From: Ruegeria discodermiae
GTDB taxonomy: Bacteria > Pseudomonadota > Alphaproteobacteria > Rhodobacterales > Rhodobacteraceae
Assembly (NCBI RefSeq): GCF_030758345.1
Contig: NZ_JAVAMO010000001.1
Location: 1,054,001 to 1,118,000, forward strand
Direction: 5' to 3'
DNA: 64,000 nucleotides
Shown: positions 28,204 through 37,051 of the stretch, one piece after another
Layout: each line of letters starts with the position of its first letter
Numbering within the stretch: the first letter of the stretch is position 1
The notes under the pieces: generated by a model
What the model saw: the letters and a program-made list of their open reading frames with translations, nothing else
Told to the model about the DNA's origin: nothing
The model's database searches: none
Made by a program: the position numbers and the translations under genes

Positions 28204-28243
28204 ATTCCAAGACGCAAAACGCGTTTTCTCGGCTTTGCTTACC

Positions 28244-29464
28244 CTACTCTGCACACTCGTAACTGAAGCTGGCCGCACCATCAGCGACATCCTCGATCGT
28301 GACCGAGCATGTGTTGCCGATATCAACGCTATCGCCCGACGCACCTGTGCTCAGAGTTTGGCCGTTTACCGCAAAACGCACCTTGTCATCGGGGGTCACG
28401 GAACCCACAAAAATCCGTGCAGCTCCATCGCCCAGGATGACTGTTTTGCCAGCCGTCACTGCGCTGGATACCGATATTTCCGATCCACATTCAGCACTTA
28501 CGCGCACATGCCCCCGGTCAATGTCATCGACTCGGACGCGGCATTTGTCTTCTCCTTCCGAGACCGGGGCGGACCTGCGCACCGGCAGGCTAACCATCTG
28601 CCCATTTACGGATAGGCGCGCAGTATCTTCGCCCACCAAAGAAACGAACACGCGGACAGCCCCATCCTTAAGCAGCGCCGTATCACCGGCCATATACCCC
28701 TCGGGCGCGGGCAAGGCATCACCACATATCGCGGAAAGGACAGCGCCATCGGCTGAAACGCTTTCGAGCAAGAGCTTGCAGTGGCTATCTCCGGCCGGCA
28801 GAACCACACCGCTTCCGGCAGTCAGAGTCTTGCTCTCTTGCTTGACAGACACGACGGCCTGCGCGCTTTCGGGCATGAGACGCGACACGAATACTGCCAA
28901 AGCACCGTCATCGAAAATCGCCGTTTCGCCCGGCGTAAAGCCATTTGAAGCCGCATTGGCTGTTGTTGCGCTTGCGTCAGACTCCGCCGTGTCTGCTGGG
29001 GCTGCGGTATCGCCTGTTGGTGTGGCCTCCGCTTCCGCAGGCTCAGCGGGCTGAACCACGGCCATAGCCGCCGCCGCTGCCGATTGGACCGCCTTCTCCA
29101 GGGCCGCCTCGGTTTGCTCAATTCTTTCGTGAATGCCGCTGATCTCTCCCGTGACCGAAGCGGATTTCTGCGAGAGCGCGTCAATCTCGTCTCGTAGGCC
29201 CGTCAGTTCCTCAACCCGCGATACCAACGATGCCAGATCCTCGGCACTCGCCGAAGAGACCGCCTTCTGTGACACGTCGTTCAACGAAGATTCAAGCTGG
29301 CCAATTTTGTTTTCAAGTGCAGCAATCTTATCTTCGGTGCCTGAGATGGCCTCGGAGATGGCGTCGTTAACATCCACCTCTTCGCCCCCATAAGAAAACA
29401 ACGCAATCACCAGAAGAATGGCAACCACGCCTCCCAAACCCATAGCTATTTTTCTCTCGTCCAA
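28244..29464 (-). CDS. Membrane-anchored coiled-coil protein with three Cys-paired repeats
   Basis: About 406 residues from a TTG at 29464, chosen because GGGAGGA lies 7 bases upstream; an in-frame ATG 7 codons later is the alternative. Residues about 8-25 are a membrane segment. Residues 40-130 look like a coiled coil, then comes an Ala/Pro/Thr-rich linker to about 175. The rest is three repeats of about 78 residues, each starting with a form of GxTAxxxDGAxxVFV and each holding two Cys 18 residues apart (229/247, 308/326, 386/404). A periplasmic location is likely. I do not recognise the family. Confidence 0.75.
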   Translation of the reverse strand: MDERKIAMGLGGVVAILLVIALFSYGGEEVDVNDAISEAISGTEDKIAALENKIGQLESSLNDVSQKAVSSASAEDLASLVSRVEELTGLRDEIDALSQKSASVTGEISGIHERIEQTEAALEKAVQSAAAAAMAVVQPAEPAEAEATPTGDTAAPADTAESDASATTANAASNGFTPGETAIFDDGALAVFVSRLMPESAQAVVSVKQESKTLTAGSGVVLPAGDSHCKLLLESVSADGAVLSAICGDALPAPEGYMAGDTALLKDGAVRVFVSLVGEDTARLSVNGQMVSLPVRRSAPVSEGEDKCRVRVDDIDRGHVRVSAECGSEISVSSAVTAGKTVILGDGAARIFVGSVTPDDKVRFAVNGQTLSTGASGDSVDIGNTCSVTIEDVADGAASFSYECAE

Positions 29465-29782
29465 ATCCGTTTCCTCCCTGATCAGCAACACACTCACAAG
29501 ACAATAGAACGATTCCCGGCCGCTTCGCACGACCGACATGTCTAATTTCTTTGAACGAGAAGTCTGTTGGTTGCCGTTGAAGCTGAGTTTCTGGCGCTCA
29601 CGCAGATTGCAGGGCCTCTCAAAAGGCCCGAAGGTGCGTCAGGTGCAAAGGCAAATCAGGGGACGCAAATTGCTTATCCTGAGAAAACAGCTCGGCGGGT
29701 TGCATGTCTCACGCGGGACATGCAGAAAGGTTGATGTAAAGCGGCGCATTGATAGACTTCAGCCAGTCATAAGGAGAGCGCC
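29465..29782. other. 318-base divergent intergenic region
   Basis: It separates the repeat protein (minus) from a small lipoprotein (plus). A short open frame on the plus strand (29538-29786) is basic, lacks a ribosome site and overlaps the lipoprotein start, so I do not call it a gene. A small hairpin GGGCCT/AGGCCC lies at 29613-29630 and an 8-bp inverted repeat at 29701-29724. Confidence 0.55.
29701..29724. promoter_or_regulatory. 8-bp inverted repeat upstream of a lipoprotein gene
   Basis: TGCATGTC (29701-29708) and GACATGCA (29717-29724) are perfect inverted copies 8 bases apart, 58 bases before the lipoprotein start. It could be an operator or a leader hairpin. Confidence 0.4.
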
Positions 29783-30025
29783 ATGAGATACCTCGCCCTT
29801 GTCCCGGCCCTTGCCGTTCTGGCAGGATGTCAAACCCCGACCAATATCGAGGGCGTCCAAACCTACTATAACGGCAGCGAGGTCATCATCGACGGGTTGC
29901 AGACCCCGACCCCGACAGACGCAGAGCATCTGAATGCCGAACAAGGCTGCGGCGGCCCCGCAACGTTCAAGTCCTCCGAGCCTGCCGCTCAGGGGTTCTA
30001 TCGCCTGACGTTTACCTGCGACTGA
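29783..30025 (+). CDS. Small lipoprotein
   Basis: 80 residues with AAGGAGAG upstream of the ATG. MRYLALVPALAVLAGC is a clear lipoprotein signal with lipobox VLAGC. The mature part of about 65 residues has two more Cys (EQGCGGP and LTFTCD) that could form a disulfide. It is probably anchored in the outer membrane. No family is recognised, and neighbours give no clue to function. Confidence 0.75.
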   Translation: MRYLALVPALAVLAGCQTPTNIEGVQTYYNGSEVIIDGLQTPTPTDAEHLNAEQGCGGPATFKSSEPAAQGFYRLTFTCD

Positions 30026-30367
30026 TCCCTCCACCGGTCCTTTCCAATATCCACGCGTGCCATCGCCATGTCTGGCTGCGTGTTTTTGGCGACGTTTCAC
30101 GGCACATGTGGCCATAGAGGCCCCTTGGGCGTGCGCGTTTAATGCCACGCCCTTACGGCTGCTACGGGGCCAAGTTTGCCACGCGCCGGTCGCTATCCCC
30201 CTCAAAGGGGTCGCATTTGCCCAATGGATGTTGCCGATTTACACGATGATCAGGGTAATATTGCCCTAAGGGCACCCTGTTGCCGAATACCGGGTCTTGT
30301 GGGCCCGCATGACGCGCTGATCGGGTCAAACCAAGAATAATCAGCCTTGATAAAGGGAGGACACTTA
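30026..30367. other. 342-base intergenic region before the solute-binding protein
   Basis: No convincing gene is present. It holds a small CCCC/GGGG hairpin (30197-30210) and the nested dyad at 30251-30279, so it is probably the control region of the transport genes that follow. Confidence 0.5.
30251..30279. promoter_or_regulatory. Nested dyad upstream of the solute-binding-protein gene
   Basis: CAGGGT (30251-30256) and ACCCTG (30274-30279) flank GCCCT-A-AGGGC (30263-30273). The compound symmetry ends 88 bases before the start codon and may be an operator or an RNA stem. Confidence 0.4.
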
Positions 30368-31528
30368 ATGGTCGTTAGCAGATCTATTGCATCCAACGGG
30401 CACACGTTTGGATTGGCGGCGCTCATAGCGGCGATGTCAATCGGTGCCGCCAGTGCGCAAGAGGCGGCTGATACCCCAGCGCCACCAGCCGCAATGCCGG
30501 AGATTACCTTCACCTCCTGGACCGGTCCCTATATGCGCAGCCAGATGCTGGGCTTCGTGCGCCCCTATGAGGCCGAGAGCAAGTCGAAGGTGAACGTGGC
30601 GCATTACAATGGCGGCATCTCGGAAATCCGCGATCAGGTCGAAAGCGCCAATGTCATCTGGGACGTGGTTGATCTGACCCAGGCGGATTCGCTGCGCGCC
30701 TGCAAGGAAGGCTTGCTGGAGGATATCTCGGATATCGAGCTGCCCGATGGCGTGGATGGCACTCCGTTTCGTGAGGATTTCGTCGAAGGCGCGCTGAACG
30801 ATTGCGGTGTCGGTGTGATCGTCTGGGGCACGGCATATGCCTATAAGAACTCGCAATTTGCCGACACACCGCCATCGACCATCGCGGATTTCTTCGACAC
30901 AGAGACTTATCCGGGCGCGCGGGCCATCCGCAACGACCCCACGGTGATCATGGAATGGGCGCTGATGGCTGATGGCGTGCCGCGTGAAGAGGTCTATGCC
31001 ACGCTCGAAACGGACGAAGGCGTCGAGCGGGCGCTAAAGAAGATGGAGGATATCCGCCCCGGCCTGCAGATCTGGGAAACCGGGCGCGAACCGGTGCGCC
31101 TGCTGAATGCAGGTGATGTGGCGATGTCTTCGATCTGGGCCACGACCGGTGCCACCGCCGCGCAGGAGGAAGGTGCCGATTTCACCGTCAATATGGATGG
31201 GCGCGTGATCGAACTGGACCTGTTCGGCATCCCCAAGGGCAGCCAGAACAAGGACGCCGCGATCGAATTCATCCGATACGCCAGCAGTTCCAACGCGCTG
31301 GCCGATATGGTGGGGTATCTGCCCAACGGGCCGACACGGAAATCCTCAATGGCGCTGCTGTCGGATGACGTGCTGCAGCGCATTCCTAACGGCCCCGCCT
31401 ATGAGGATAACCTCTACATCCTGTCGGATGCCGACTGGTGGGCCAACAACCACGCGCGTCTGGAAGAAGCGTTCCAGACATGGGCATCCGCCACGGCACG
31501 CAGAGGTGCCGCAGGATCAACAAGATAA
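30368..31528 (+). CDS. Periplasmic solute-binding protein, PotD-like
   Basis: 386 residues from the ATG at 30368, preceded by GGGAGGA. A Sec signal ends near residue 30 (SIGAASA|QEA). The mature chain begins ITFTSWTGPYMRSQM and resembles spermidine/putrescine-type binding proteins (family 1 SBP). Its usual partners, an ABC permease pair and ATPase, are absent; instead a BCCT carrier starts 31 bases downstream. The ligand is unknown. A nitrogenous cation-like compound fits both the fold and the neighbours, but that is inference. Confidence 0.82.
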   Translation: MVVSRSIASNGHTFGLAALIAAMSIGAASAQEAADTPAPPAAMPEITFTSWTGPYMRSQMLGFVRPYEAESKSKVNVAHYNGGISEIRDQVESANVIWDVVDLTQADSLRACKEGLLEDISDIELPDGVDGTPFREDFVEGALNDCGVGVIVWGTAYAYKNSQFADTPPSTIADFFDTETYPGARAIRNDPTVIMEWALMADGVPREEVYATLETDEGVERALKKMEDIRPGLQIWETGREPVRLLNAGDVAMSSIWATTGATAAQEEGADFTVNMDGRVIELDLFGIPKGSQNKDAAIEFIRYASSSNALADMVGYLPNGPTRKSSMALLSDDVLQRIPNGPAYEDNLYILSDADWWANNHARLEEAFQTWASATARRGAAGSTR

Positions 31529-31559
31529 GCCGGACCAACAGGGCAAAAAGGGATATGAA

Positions 31560-33161
31560 ATGAGTGATCAATCAAAAGAGAGACCTGACAATCTTGTTTC
31601 CAAGTCAGGCTTGTTCAAAGGGATGAACGCCACGATGGGCATCGCCTCGATGGTGATGATCCTGGGCTTCGTCTTTTACACGATCCGCGATGTCGAGGCG
31701 TCGAGCGTGGTTTTTGCCGCTGGCAAGGACTTTATCATCGGCTCGCTGGACTGGTTCTATGTGCTGGTGGTGAATGCAGCGCTGTTCTTCGTGCTATGGC
31801 TGATGATCAGCCGCTTCGGCCATGTCAAACTGGGCAAGGACGATGATGAGCCCGACTTTTCGACCTTTTCCTGGATCTGCATGCTGTTCAGCGCCGGACT
31901 GGGATCGGGCCTGATCTATTGGGGTGTCGCCGAGCCAATGTTTCACATCCAGGGCAGCCCGTTCCAGGAACGCGCGGGACTCGAGCCCGGCTCAGTTGAC
32001 GCTGCGATTTCCGCCGTGACCATCACCAACTTTCATTGGGGGTTCCATGGCTGGGCGCTTTATGTGCTGGTCGGGCTTAGCCTCGCCTATTTTTCGTATC
32101 GCCACGGTCTGCCTCTGACCCTGCGCACAGCGCTTTATCCTGTGCTCAAAGAGCGCATTTATGGCCCGTGGGGGCACCTGGTGGACCTGATCGGTGTGTT
32201 CGGCACTATCTTTGGACTGGCGACCTCGCTGGGTCTGGGAGTCACCCCGATTGCTGCCGGGCTAGAGGATCTGGGCTGGATGGCCAATACGCAGACCAAC
32301 CAGTTGATCCTCGTGGCAATCATCACCTGCATGGGCACCGCCTCGGCCGCGTCGGGCGTGGGCAAGGGTGTGCGGATTCTGTCCGAAACCAATGTGATGG
32401 CCAGCGTCTTCCTGCTGATCCTGTTCATTGTCCTGGGACCCACCGCCTTCCTGCTCGGGATCACCCTTTCGGGCTTCGGCGATTATCTGTGGACGGTCAT
32501 CCCGATGGGCTTCTGGATCAATGGCGAACCCGATAACCAGTGGCAGAGCTGGTGGACCATCTTCTACTGGGGCTGGTGGATCGCGTGGTGCCCGTTTGTG
32601 GGCCTGTTCATCGCCCGCGTCTCAAAAGGGCGCACCATCAAGCAGTTCTGCTATTGCGTGCTGCTGATCCCGACCTCGGTCGTGATGCTGTGGATGGGCG
32701 TCTTTGGCGGGGCGGCGGCTGGCGTCGATCTGTTCTATGATGCCGGTGTGGTTGAGGCCGTGAACAATGACTATGCTGCGGGCGTCTTCGCGACCGTGAA
32801 AGGCTTCGGCTATACTTGGCTGACCTATCCGATCACCGTGTTGATCACGATCCTGCTGATCTCGTGGTTCGTAACCTCGTCGGACTCGGGCACTTTGGTG
32901 ATGTGCACGATGCTCTCGATGGGGGATGAGCATCCGCCGGTCAAATTCCGCGTGTTCTGGGGTCTGACCGCCGGTGTCGTCGCGGGTGTTCTGATGCTGG
33001 CAGGCGGTTTGAGCGCGCTGCAGACAGCCTCGATCGTGGCCGGTCTGCCGATCGCGGTGATCCTGCTGTTCATGATCTACGGCATCGTCACCTCGCTGCA
33101 TGCCGAGCACCCGCTGCCGGATTATGCCGATAAATACGATCTGGAGTTCCTCAACCGGTAA
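31560..33161 (+). CDS. BCCT family transporter (first copy)
   Basis: 533 residues from the ATG at 31560, with 12 hydrophobic segments expected. Family hallmarks are GLGSGLIYWGVAEPMF in segment 3, NFHWGFHGWALY in segment 4 and FYWGWWIAWCPFVGLF in segment 8. The aromatic box that grips trimethylammonium in BetP looks complete (W in FHW; W-W-x-x-W in segment 8). It probably imports a betaine-like solute using an ion gradient. It is co-oriented with the binding protein upstream and ends at a terminator shared with creatinase. Confidence 0.92.
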   Translation: MSDQSKERPDNLVSKSGLFKGMNATMGIASMVMILGFVFYTIRDVEASSVVFAAGKDFIIGSLDWFYVLVVNAALFFVLWLMISRFGHVKLGKDDDEPDFSTFSWICMLFSAGLGSGLIYWGVAEPMFHIQGSPFQERAGLEPGSVDAAISAVTITNFHWGFHGWALYVLVGLSLAYFSYRHGLPLTLRTALYPVLKERIYGPWGHLVDLIGVFGTIFGLATSLGLGVTPIAAGLEDLGWMANTQTNQLILVAIITCMGTASAASGVGKGVRILSETNVMASVFLLILFIVLGPTAFLLGITLSGFGDYLWTVIPMGFWINGEPDNQWQSWWTIFYWGWWIAWCPFVGLFIARVSKGRTIKQFCYCVLLIPTSVVMLWMGVFGGAAAGVDLFYDAGVVEAVNNDYAAGVFATVKGFGYTWLTYPITVLITILLISWFVTSSDSGTLVMCTMLSMGDEHPPVKFRVFWGLTAGVVAGVLMLAGGLSALQTASIVAGLPIAVILLFMIYGIVTSLHAEHPLPDYADKYDLEFLNR

Positions 33162-33182
33162 CTCCCGAACTCGGACACAAAA

Positions 33183-33210
33183 AAGAGAGGCAGCCCCGGC
33201 TGCCTCTCTT
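33183..33210. terminator. Bidirectional terminator between BCCT and creatinase
   Basis: AAGAGAGGCAGCC / GGCTGCCTCTCTT is a perfect 13-bp inverted repeat with a minimal loop, placed between two convergent stops. On the minus strand TTTTTTGTG follows, an excellent terminator for creatinase; it may also serve the plus strand. Confidence 0.82.
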
Positions 33211-33238
33211 GCGTTTCGTTCAGCCCTGGCGGCCTGGC

Positions 33239-34447
33239 TCAGCCCACCACGTTGAACTCCGGACCATAGGGGTAACCGGTGATGTTCTCGTTGCCGTCCT
33301 CGGTGATCACCAGAATATCGTGCTCGCGATAGCCCCCTGCCCCGGGTAGCCCGTCCGCGATGGTCAGCATCGGCTCCATCGAGATCACCATGCCCGGCTC
33401 CAGCACGGTGTCGATATCCTCGCGCAGTTCCAGACCCGCCTCGCGCCCGTAGTAATGCGACAGCACACCGAAGGAATGGCCATAGCCGAAGGTGCGGTAT
33501 TGCAGCAGGTCACGCTCGGCAAAGAATGCGTTGATCTGCTGCGTGACCTCGGCACAGGAGGCGCCGGGCTTCAGCAGCGAAATACCAAGCTCATGCGCGC
33601 CGATATTGGCCTGCCAGAGTTTCAGGCTCGCCGCGTCCACCTCACCCACAAACAGCGTGCGTTCCAACGCGGTGTAATAGCCCGAGATCATCGGGAACGT
33701 ATTCAGCGACAGGATATCCCCGCGCTCAAGCCGCCGACCGGTGACCGGGTTATGGGCGCCGTCGGTATTGATGCCCGACTGGAACCAGACCCAGGTGTCG
33801 CGATATTCGGCATCCGGAAAACGGGCGGCGATCTCCAACTCCATCGCGTCGCGTCCCGCCATGGCGACATCGATCTCGCGCGTGCCTTCTTTGATCGCGT
33901 CGCGGATCGCATAACCGCCCACATCCGCCACCGCCGCGCCCGCACGGATCATCTCGATCTCGGCAGGCGATTTGTGCATGCGCTGGCGCATGGTCGCCTC
34001 GTATAGGTCGACGGTGTTCGACGGCGCGAGAAAGCTCTGCAGCTTGCCCTGCTGCAACAGTGTCAGGTGATCGCTTTCGTACCCGATCACCCTGCCCGGC
34101 CCCGTCACCGACAGGATCGCGCGCCAGTAATTGTCGCGCTGCCAGTCGGTATAGGTGATGTTGTCGCTATAACAGCGCCGCCAGGGCTGGCCCGCGTCAA
34201 TCCCGGCCGAGATGGTCACGCATTCGGTGGGCGTCACCACCAGCGCATAAGGCCGCCCGAAGGCGCAATAGGTGAAGCCCGAATAATACGAGACATTATG
34301 CATCGAGGTGAAAACGGCGGCCTCGGCACCGCGCTCGGCCAGGATTTTGCGTAAACCGTCGATGCGCGCGGCGTATTCGCTATCGGCAAATTGCAGACCG
34401 GCTTTTTCGCCGTTGTGGAAACGATAGAATTCAGGACGTGCAGTCAT
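33239..34447 (-). CDS. Creatinase (creatine amidinohydrolase)
   Basis: 402 residues, aligned from memory with Pseudomonas creatinase almost end to end: HNVSYYSGFTYCAFGRPYAL, TYTDWQRDNYWRAI, DTWVWFQSGINTDGAHNP and TFGYGHSFGVLSHYYGREA. The catalytic His falls at residue 232, the same number as in the Pseudomonas enzyme. The fold is M24 (pita-bread) but the metal ligands are replaced, as in true creatinases. It hydrolyses creatine to sarcosine and urea in the cytoplasm. A small dyad TGGCGA-N5-TCGCCA (34520-34536) lies upstream. Sarcosine oxidase genes 17 kb away could use the product. Confidence 0.93.
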   Translation of the reverse strand: MTARPEFYRFHNGEKAGLQFADSEYAARIDGLRKILAERGAEAAVFTSMHNVSYYSGFTYCAFGRPYALVVTPTECVTISAGIDAGQPWRRCYSDNITYTDWQRDNYWRAILSVTGPGRVIGYESDHLTLLQQGKLQSFLAPSNTVDLYEATMRQRMHKSPAEIEMIRAGAAVADVGGYAIRDAIKEGTREIDVAMAGRDAMELEIAARFPDAEYRDTWVWFQSGINTDGAHNPVTGRRLERGDILSLNTFPMISGYYTALERTLFVGEVDAASLKLWQANIGAHELGISLLKPGASCAEVTQQINAFFAERDLLQYRTFGYGHSFGVLSHYYGREAGLELREDIDTVLEPGMVISMEPMLTIADGLPGAGGYREHDILVITEDGNENITGYPYGPEFNVVG

Positions 34448-34612
34448 ATTGACCTCCGATCAAAGAGGTCCCGGCGTTCAGGACTGTGTGTAGTGGCGCG
34501 TTTCGATACACTCAAAACGTGGCGACGCCATCGCCAATTTGCCTGAACAGACGCTGCCAAAATCAAGGAGGCAAATCCAGCCTTTTCTGGGCTGCTCGAC
34601 GCAGGGGAACCC

Positions 34613-35503
34613 CTAGGCGCCCTGTTTGGCCTCATGAAATTTACACGACAGAATGAAAGCGCTGCATTCATCGGTCAGGTCTTGGAACCGCGACTTTTCC
34701 CGGCTGTAGAGATAGACCTGTCGCTTGTCCGGCAAATCCGCGATGGGGCGAAAGACGGTGGTTTCGGGGATGAACTGCGCGACGGTCTGCGGCAGCACCG
34801 TGACCCATTTGCCGGTTTGGATCATGGTGATCAGCGAATGAGTGTTCTGGATGGTGACATCCGCCGCCTCGATCGCGTCCAGAAAGCGTGGCGTCTCGAT
34901 CAAATCACACAAGGCGTTGCGCAGAAACGCTCCGGTCACCACATCCGCGATTTCCGGCTGGCAGGCCTGCGTGTTCAGGGGATGATCTGCGGCGCAGACC
35001 AGGCCAAAGTGATCTTCCAACAAGGGCACCGCCCTGATCCCGTTCAGGGGGTGGAACCCCGAGGCGATCCCGATCTCGGCCTTGCCCTCGGTCAGCGCGT
35101 CCAGCACCTGCTGACTGTCCGTATCACGCAATTCCACTTTCAGCCCCGGAAAGCGCCCGGTCATGTGTTCGAGAACCTGCGGGAAAAGCAGTGCTGCGAT
35201 GGAAGGCACCGAGACGATGCGGATCAGGCCATGGCTTGCCTCGGCGGCGGCCTCGATCTCCTGCACCGTTTCGTCAAACTGGCGAACCTGCCTGGAGGCC
35301 AGATCAAACACCTGCTCTCCCAAGGGCGACAAGGTGCTTTTTCGCTCCCCTTCGAACAGCTTCTTTCCCAGGTGATCTTCCAATTGTTTCAGCGTCATCG
35401 ACACCGCAGACTGCGTGCGCCCCAACCGGTCGGCGGCCTCGGCAAGAGTGCCGGTCTGGGCCACAGTGCAAAAGCAGCGCAGCATTTCGATCTTGATAGC
35501 CAT
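34613..35503 (-). CDS. LysR family transcriptional regulator
   Basis: 296 residues. The N-terminal winged helix-turn-helix (about 5-62) reads MLRCFCTVAQTGTLAEAADR then RTQSAVSMTLKQLEDHLG. The C-terminal effector domain has the usual two lobes (RIVSVPSIAALLFPQVL; EIGIASGF). It is divergent from the dehydrogenase-dipeptidase operon at 35606 and is its likely regulator. A T-N11-A dyad lies just upstream of its own start (35506-35520). The co-inducer is unknown and would be informative about the operon substrate. Confidence 0.93.
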   Translation of the reverse strand: MAIKIEMLRCFCTVAQTGTLAEAADRLGRTQSAVSMTLKQLEDHLGKKLFEGERKSTLSPLGEQVFDLASRQVRQFDETVQEIEAAAEASHGLIRIVSVPSIAALLFPQVLEHMTGRFPGLKVELRDTDSQQVLDALTEGKAEIGIASGFHPLNGIRAVPLLEDHFGLVCAADHPLNTQACQPEIADVVTGAFLRNALCDLIETPRFLDAIEAADVTIQNTHSLITMIQTGKWVTVLPQTVAQFIPETTVFRPIADLPDKRQVYLYSREKSRFQDLTDECSAFILSCKFHEAKQGA

Positions 35504-35505
35504 GC

Positions 35506-35520
35506 TTCAGATTTTCTGAA
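35506..35520. promoter_or_regulatory. LysR-type T-N11-A binding site
   Basis: TTCAG-ATTTT-CTGAA is a perfect dyad containing the T-N11-A pattern of LysR regulators. It lies 2 bases upstream of the lysR start and about 85 bases before the divergent operon. Confidence 0.6.
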
Positions 35521-35605
35521 ATTATATTCAATTGTTTGAGTTTGACTGATATCACAACCAAAGTCCATCCTGATCCAAATTTGACCACGGGATTTGGGGC
35601 TGACC

Positions 35606-37051
35606 TTGACCAAACTGAACCTGATTGCTGGCGAATGGCTGGCCGGCGAGAGCGAGATTGAAAACCGCAACCCTTCGGATCTGAGTGATCTGGTCGGGAT
35701 GTTCGAGCAAGCCAGTGCGGATCAGCTTGACGCGGCACTGGATCAGGCGCGTGTCGCTCAGGTCGAATGGGCCGCCTACGGGATGGAACGCAAGCAGGCA
35801 GTGCTGACGGCGATCGGCACCGAGCTGATGAGCCGCGCCGAGGAACTGGGCACCCTGCTCAGCCGCGAGGAAGGCAAGCCGCTGGCCGAGGGCAAGGGAG
35901 AGGTCTATCGCGCCGGGCAGTTCTTTACCTATTACGCTGCCGAATGCCTGCGCCAGCTGGGCGAAAACGCCGACAGCGTGCGCGACGGGGTCGAGATTGA
36001 CGTGCGCTGCGAGCCGGTTGGTGTTGTGGCCATTATAAGCCCCTGGAACTTCCCCACCGCCACCGCCTCGTGGAAGATCGCCCCGGCGCTGTGTTATGGC
36101 AATGCGGTGGTCTGGAAACCCGCCAATGTCACCCCGGCCTCTGCCGTGGCTCTGGCCGAGATCATCGAACGGCAGGACATCCCCAAAGGTCTGTTCAGCC
36201 TAGTGATGGGCTCGGGCCGCTCGGTTGGTCAGCACCTGGTGGAAAGCCCCAAGGTCAACGCGATTTCCTTCACCGGCTCGGTGCCCGTGGGCAAAAGTAT
36301 CGCCGCCGCCGCGATCCAGAACCTCACCAAGGTGCAGATGGAAATGGGATCGAAAAACGCGCTGGCGGTGATGGACGATGCCGATCTCGATCTGGCCGTG
36401 ACCCTGGCGCTTGGCGGGGCCTTTGGCGGCTCGGGCCAGAAATGCACTGCCTCCTCCCGCCTCGTGGTCCATGCGGGCGTGCATGATGCTTTTGTCGAGA
36501 AACTCGTCGCAGGCGCGCAGGCGATGAAGGTGGGCCACGCGCTGGAAGACGGCGTGCAGATGGGCCCAATCGTCAGCGAACAGCAGCTTCGGGAAAACCT
36601 CGCCTATGTCGATCTGGGTAAGTCGGAAGGCGCCGAACTGGCCTGCGGCGGGCAGCGTCTCGATATGCCACATGAGGGGTTCTACATGTCGCCGGGCGTG
36701 TTCCTGAACACCAGTAACGATATGCGCATCAACCGCGAAGAAATGTTCGCACCGCTCACCAGCGTCATCAAGGTCGCCAGCTATCACGAGGCGCTGAGCG
36801 TCGTCAACGACACCAATTTCGGCCTGACCTCGGGCATCGTCACCCAAAGCCTCGCCCGCGCCACCCATTTCCGCCGCAACGCCCGCACCGGCGTGGTGAC
36901 CGTGAACCTGCCCACCGCAGGCACCGACTATCACGTGCCCTTCGGCGGGCGCGGCGACAGCTCCTACGGGCCGCGCGAACAGGGCAAGGCGGCGGCAGAG
37001 TTCTACACCACCGTCAAGACCGCCTATATCAGCGCCGGAACCCCGGTCTGA
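35606..37051 (+). CDS. Aldehyde dehydrogenase, 2-oxoglutarate-semialdehyde type
   Basis: 481 residues from TTG 35606, which has GGGG about 8 bases upstream; TTG 35594 would add 4 residues. Catalytic Glu lies in MEMGSKNALAV and catalytic Cys in GSGQKCTASSR. The C-terminal VPFGGRGDSSYGPREQG closely resembles 2-oxoglutarate semialdehyde (2,5-dioxovalerate) dehydrogenases, which finish hydroxyproline and sugar-acid pathways. The substrate is inferred, not proved. The stop overlaps the next start by 1 base (TGATG), opening a tightly coupled operon. Confidence 0.85.
   Translation: MTKLNLIAGEWLAGESEIENRNPSDLSDLVGMFEQASADQLDAALDQARVAQVEWAAYGMERKQAVLTAIGTELMSRAEELGTLLSREEGKPLAEGKGEVYRAGQFFTYYAAECLRQLGENADSVRDGVEIDVRCEPVGVVAIISPWNFPTATASWKIAPALCYGNAVVWKPANVTPASAVALAEIIERQDIPKGLFSLVMGSGRSVGQHLVESPKVNAISFTGSVPVGKSIAAAAIQNLTKVQMEMGSKNALAVMDDADLDLAVTLALGGAFGGSGQKCTASSRLVVHAGVHDAFVEKLVAGAQAMKVGHALEDGVQMGPIVSEQQLRENLAYVDLGKSEGAELACGGQRLDMPHEGFYMSPGVFLNTSNDMRINREEMFAPLTSVIKVASYHEALSVVNDTNFGLTSGIVTQSLARATHFRRNARTGVVTVNLPTAGTDYHVPFGGRGDSSYGPREQGKAAAEFYTTVKTAYISAGTPV

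Noticed and set aside
28216-28227. AAAACGCGTTTT palindrome as a terminator
   Set aside because: It has no room for a loop and only weak A-T pairs outside CGCG.
29538-29786. 82-codon plus-strand frame before the lipoprotein
   Set aside because: Very basic, no ribosome site, runs into the lipoprotein start.
30026-30367. Possible riboswitch before the binding-protein gene
   Set aside because: Stems are present but I could match no known riboswitch core.
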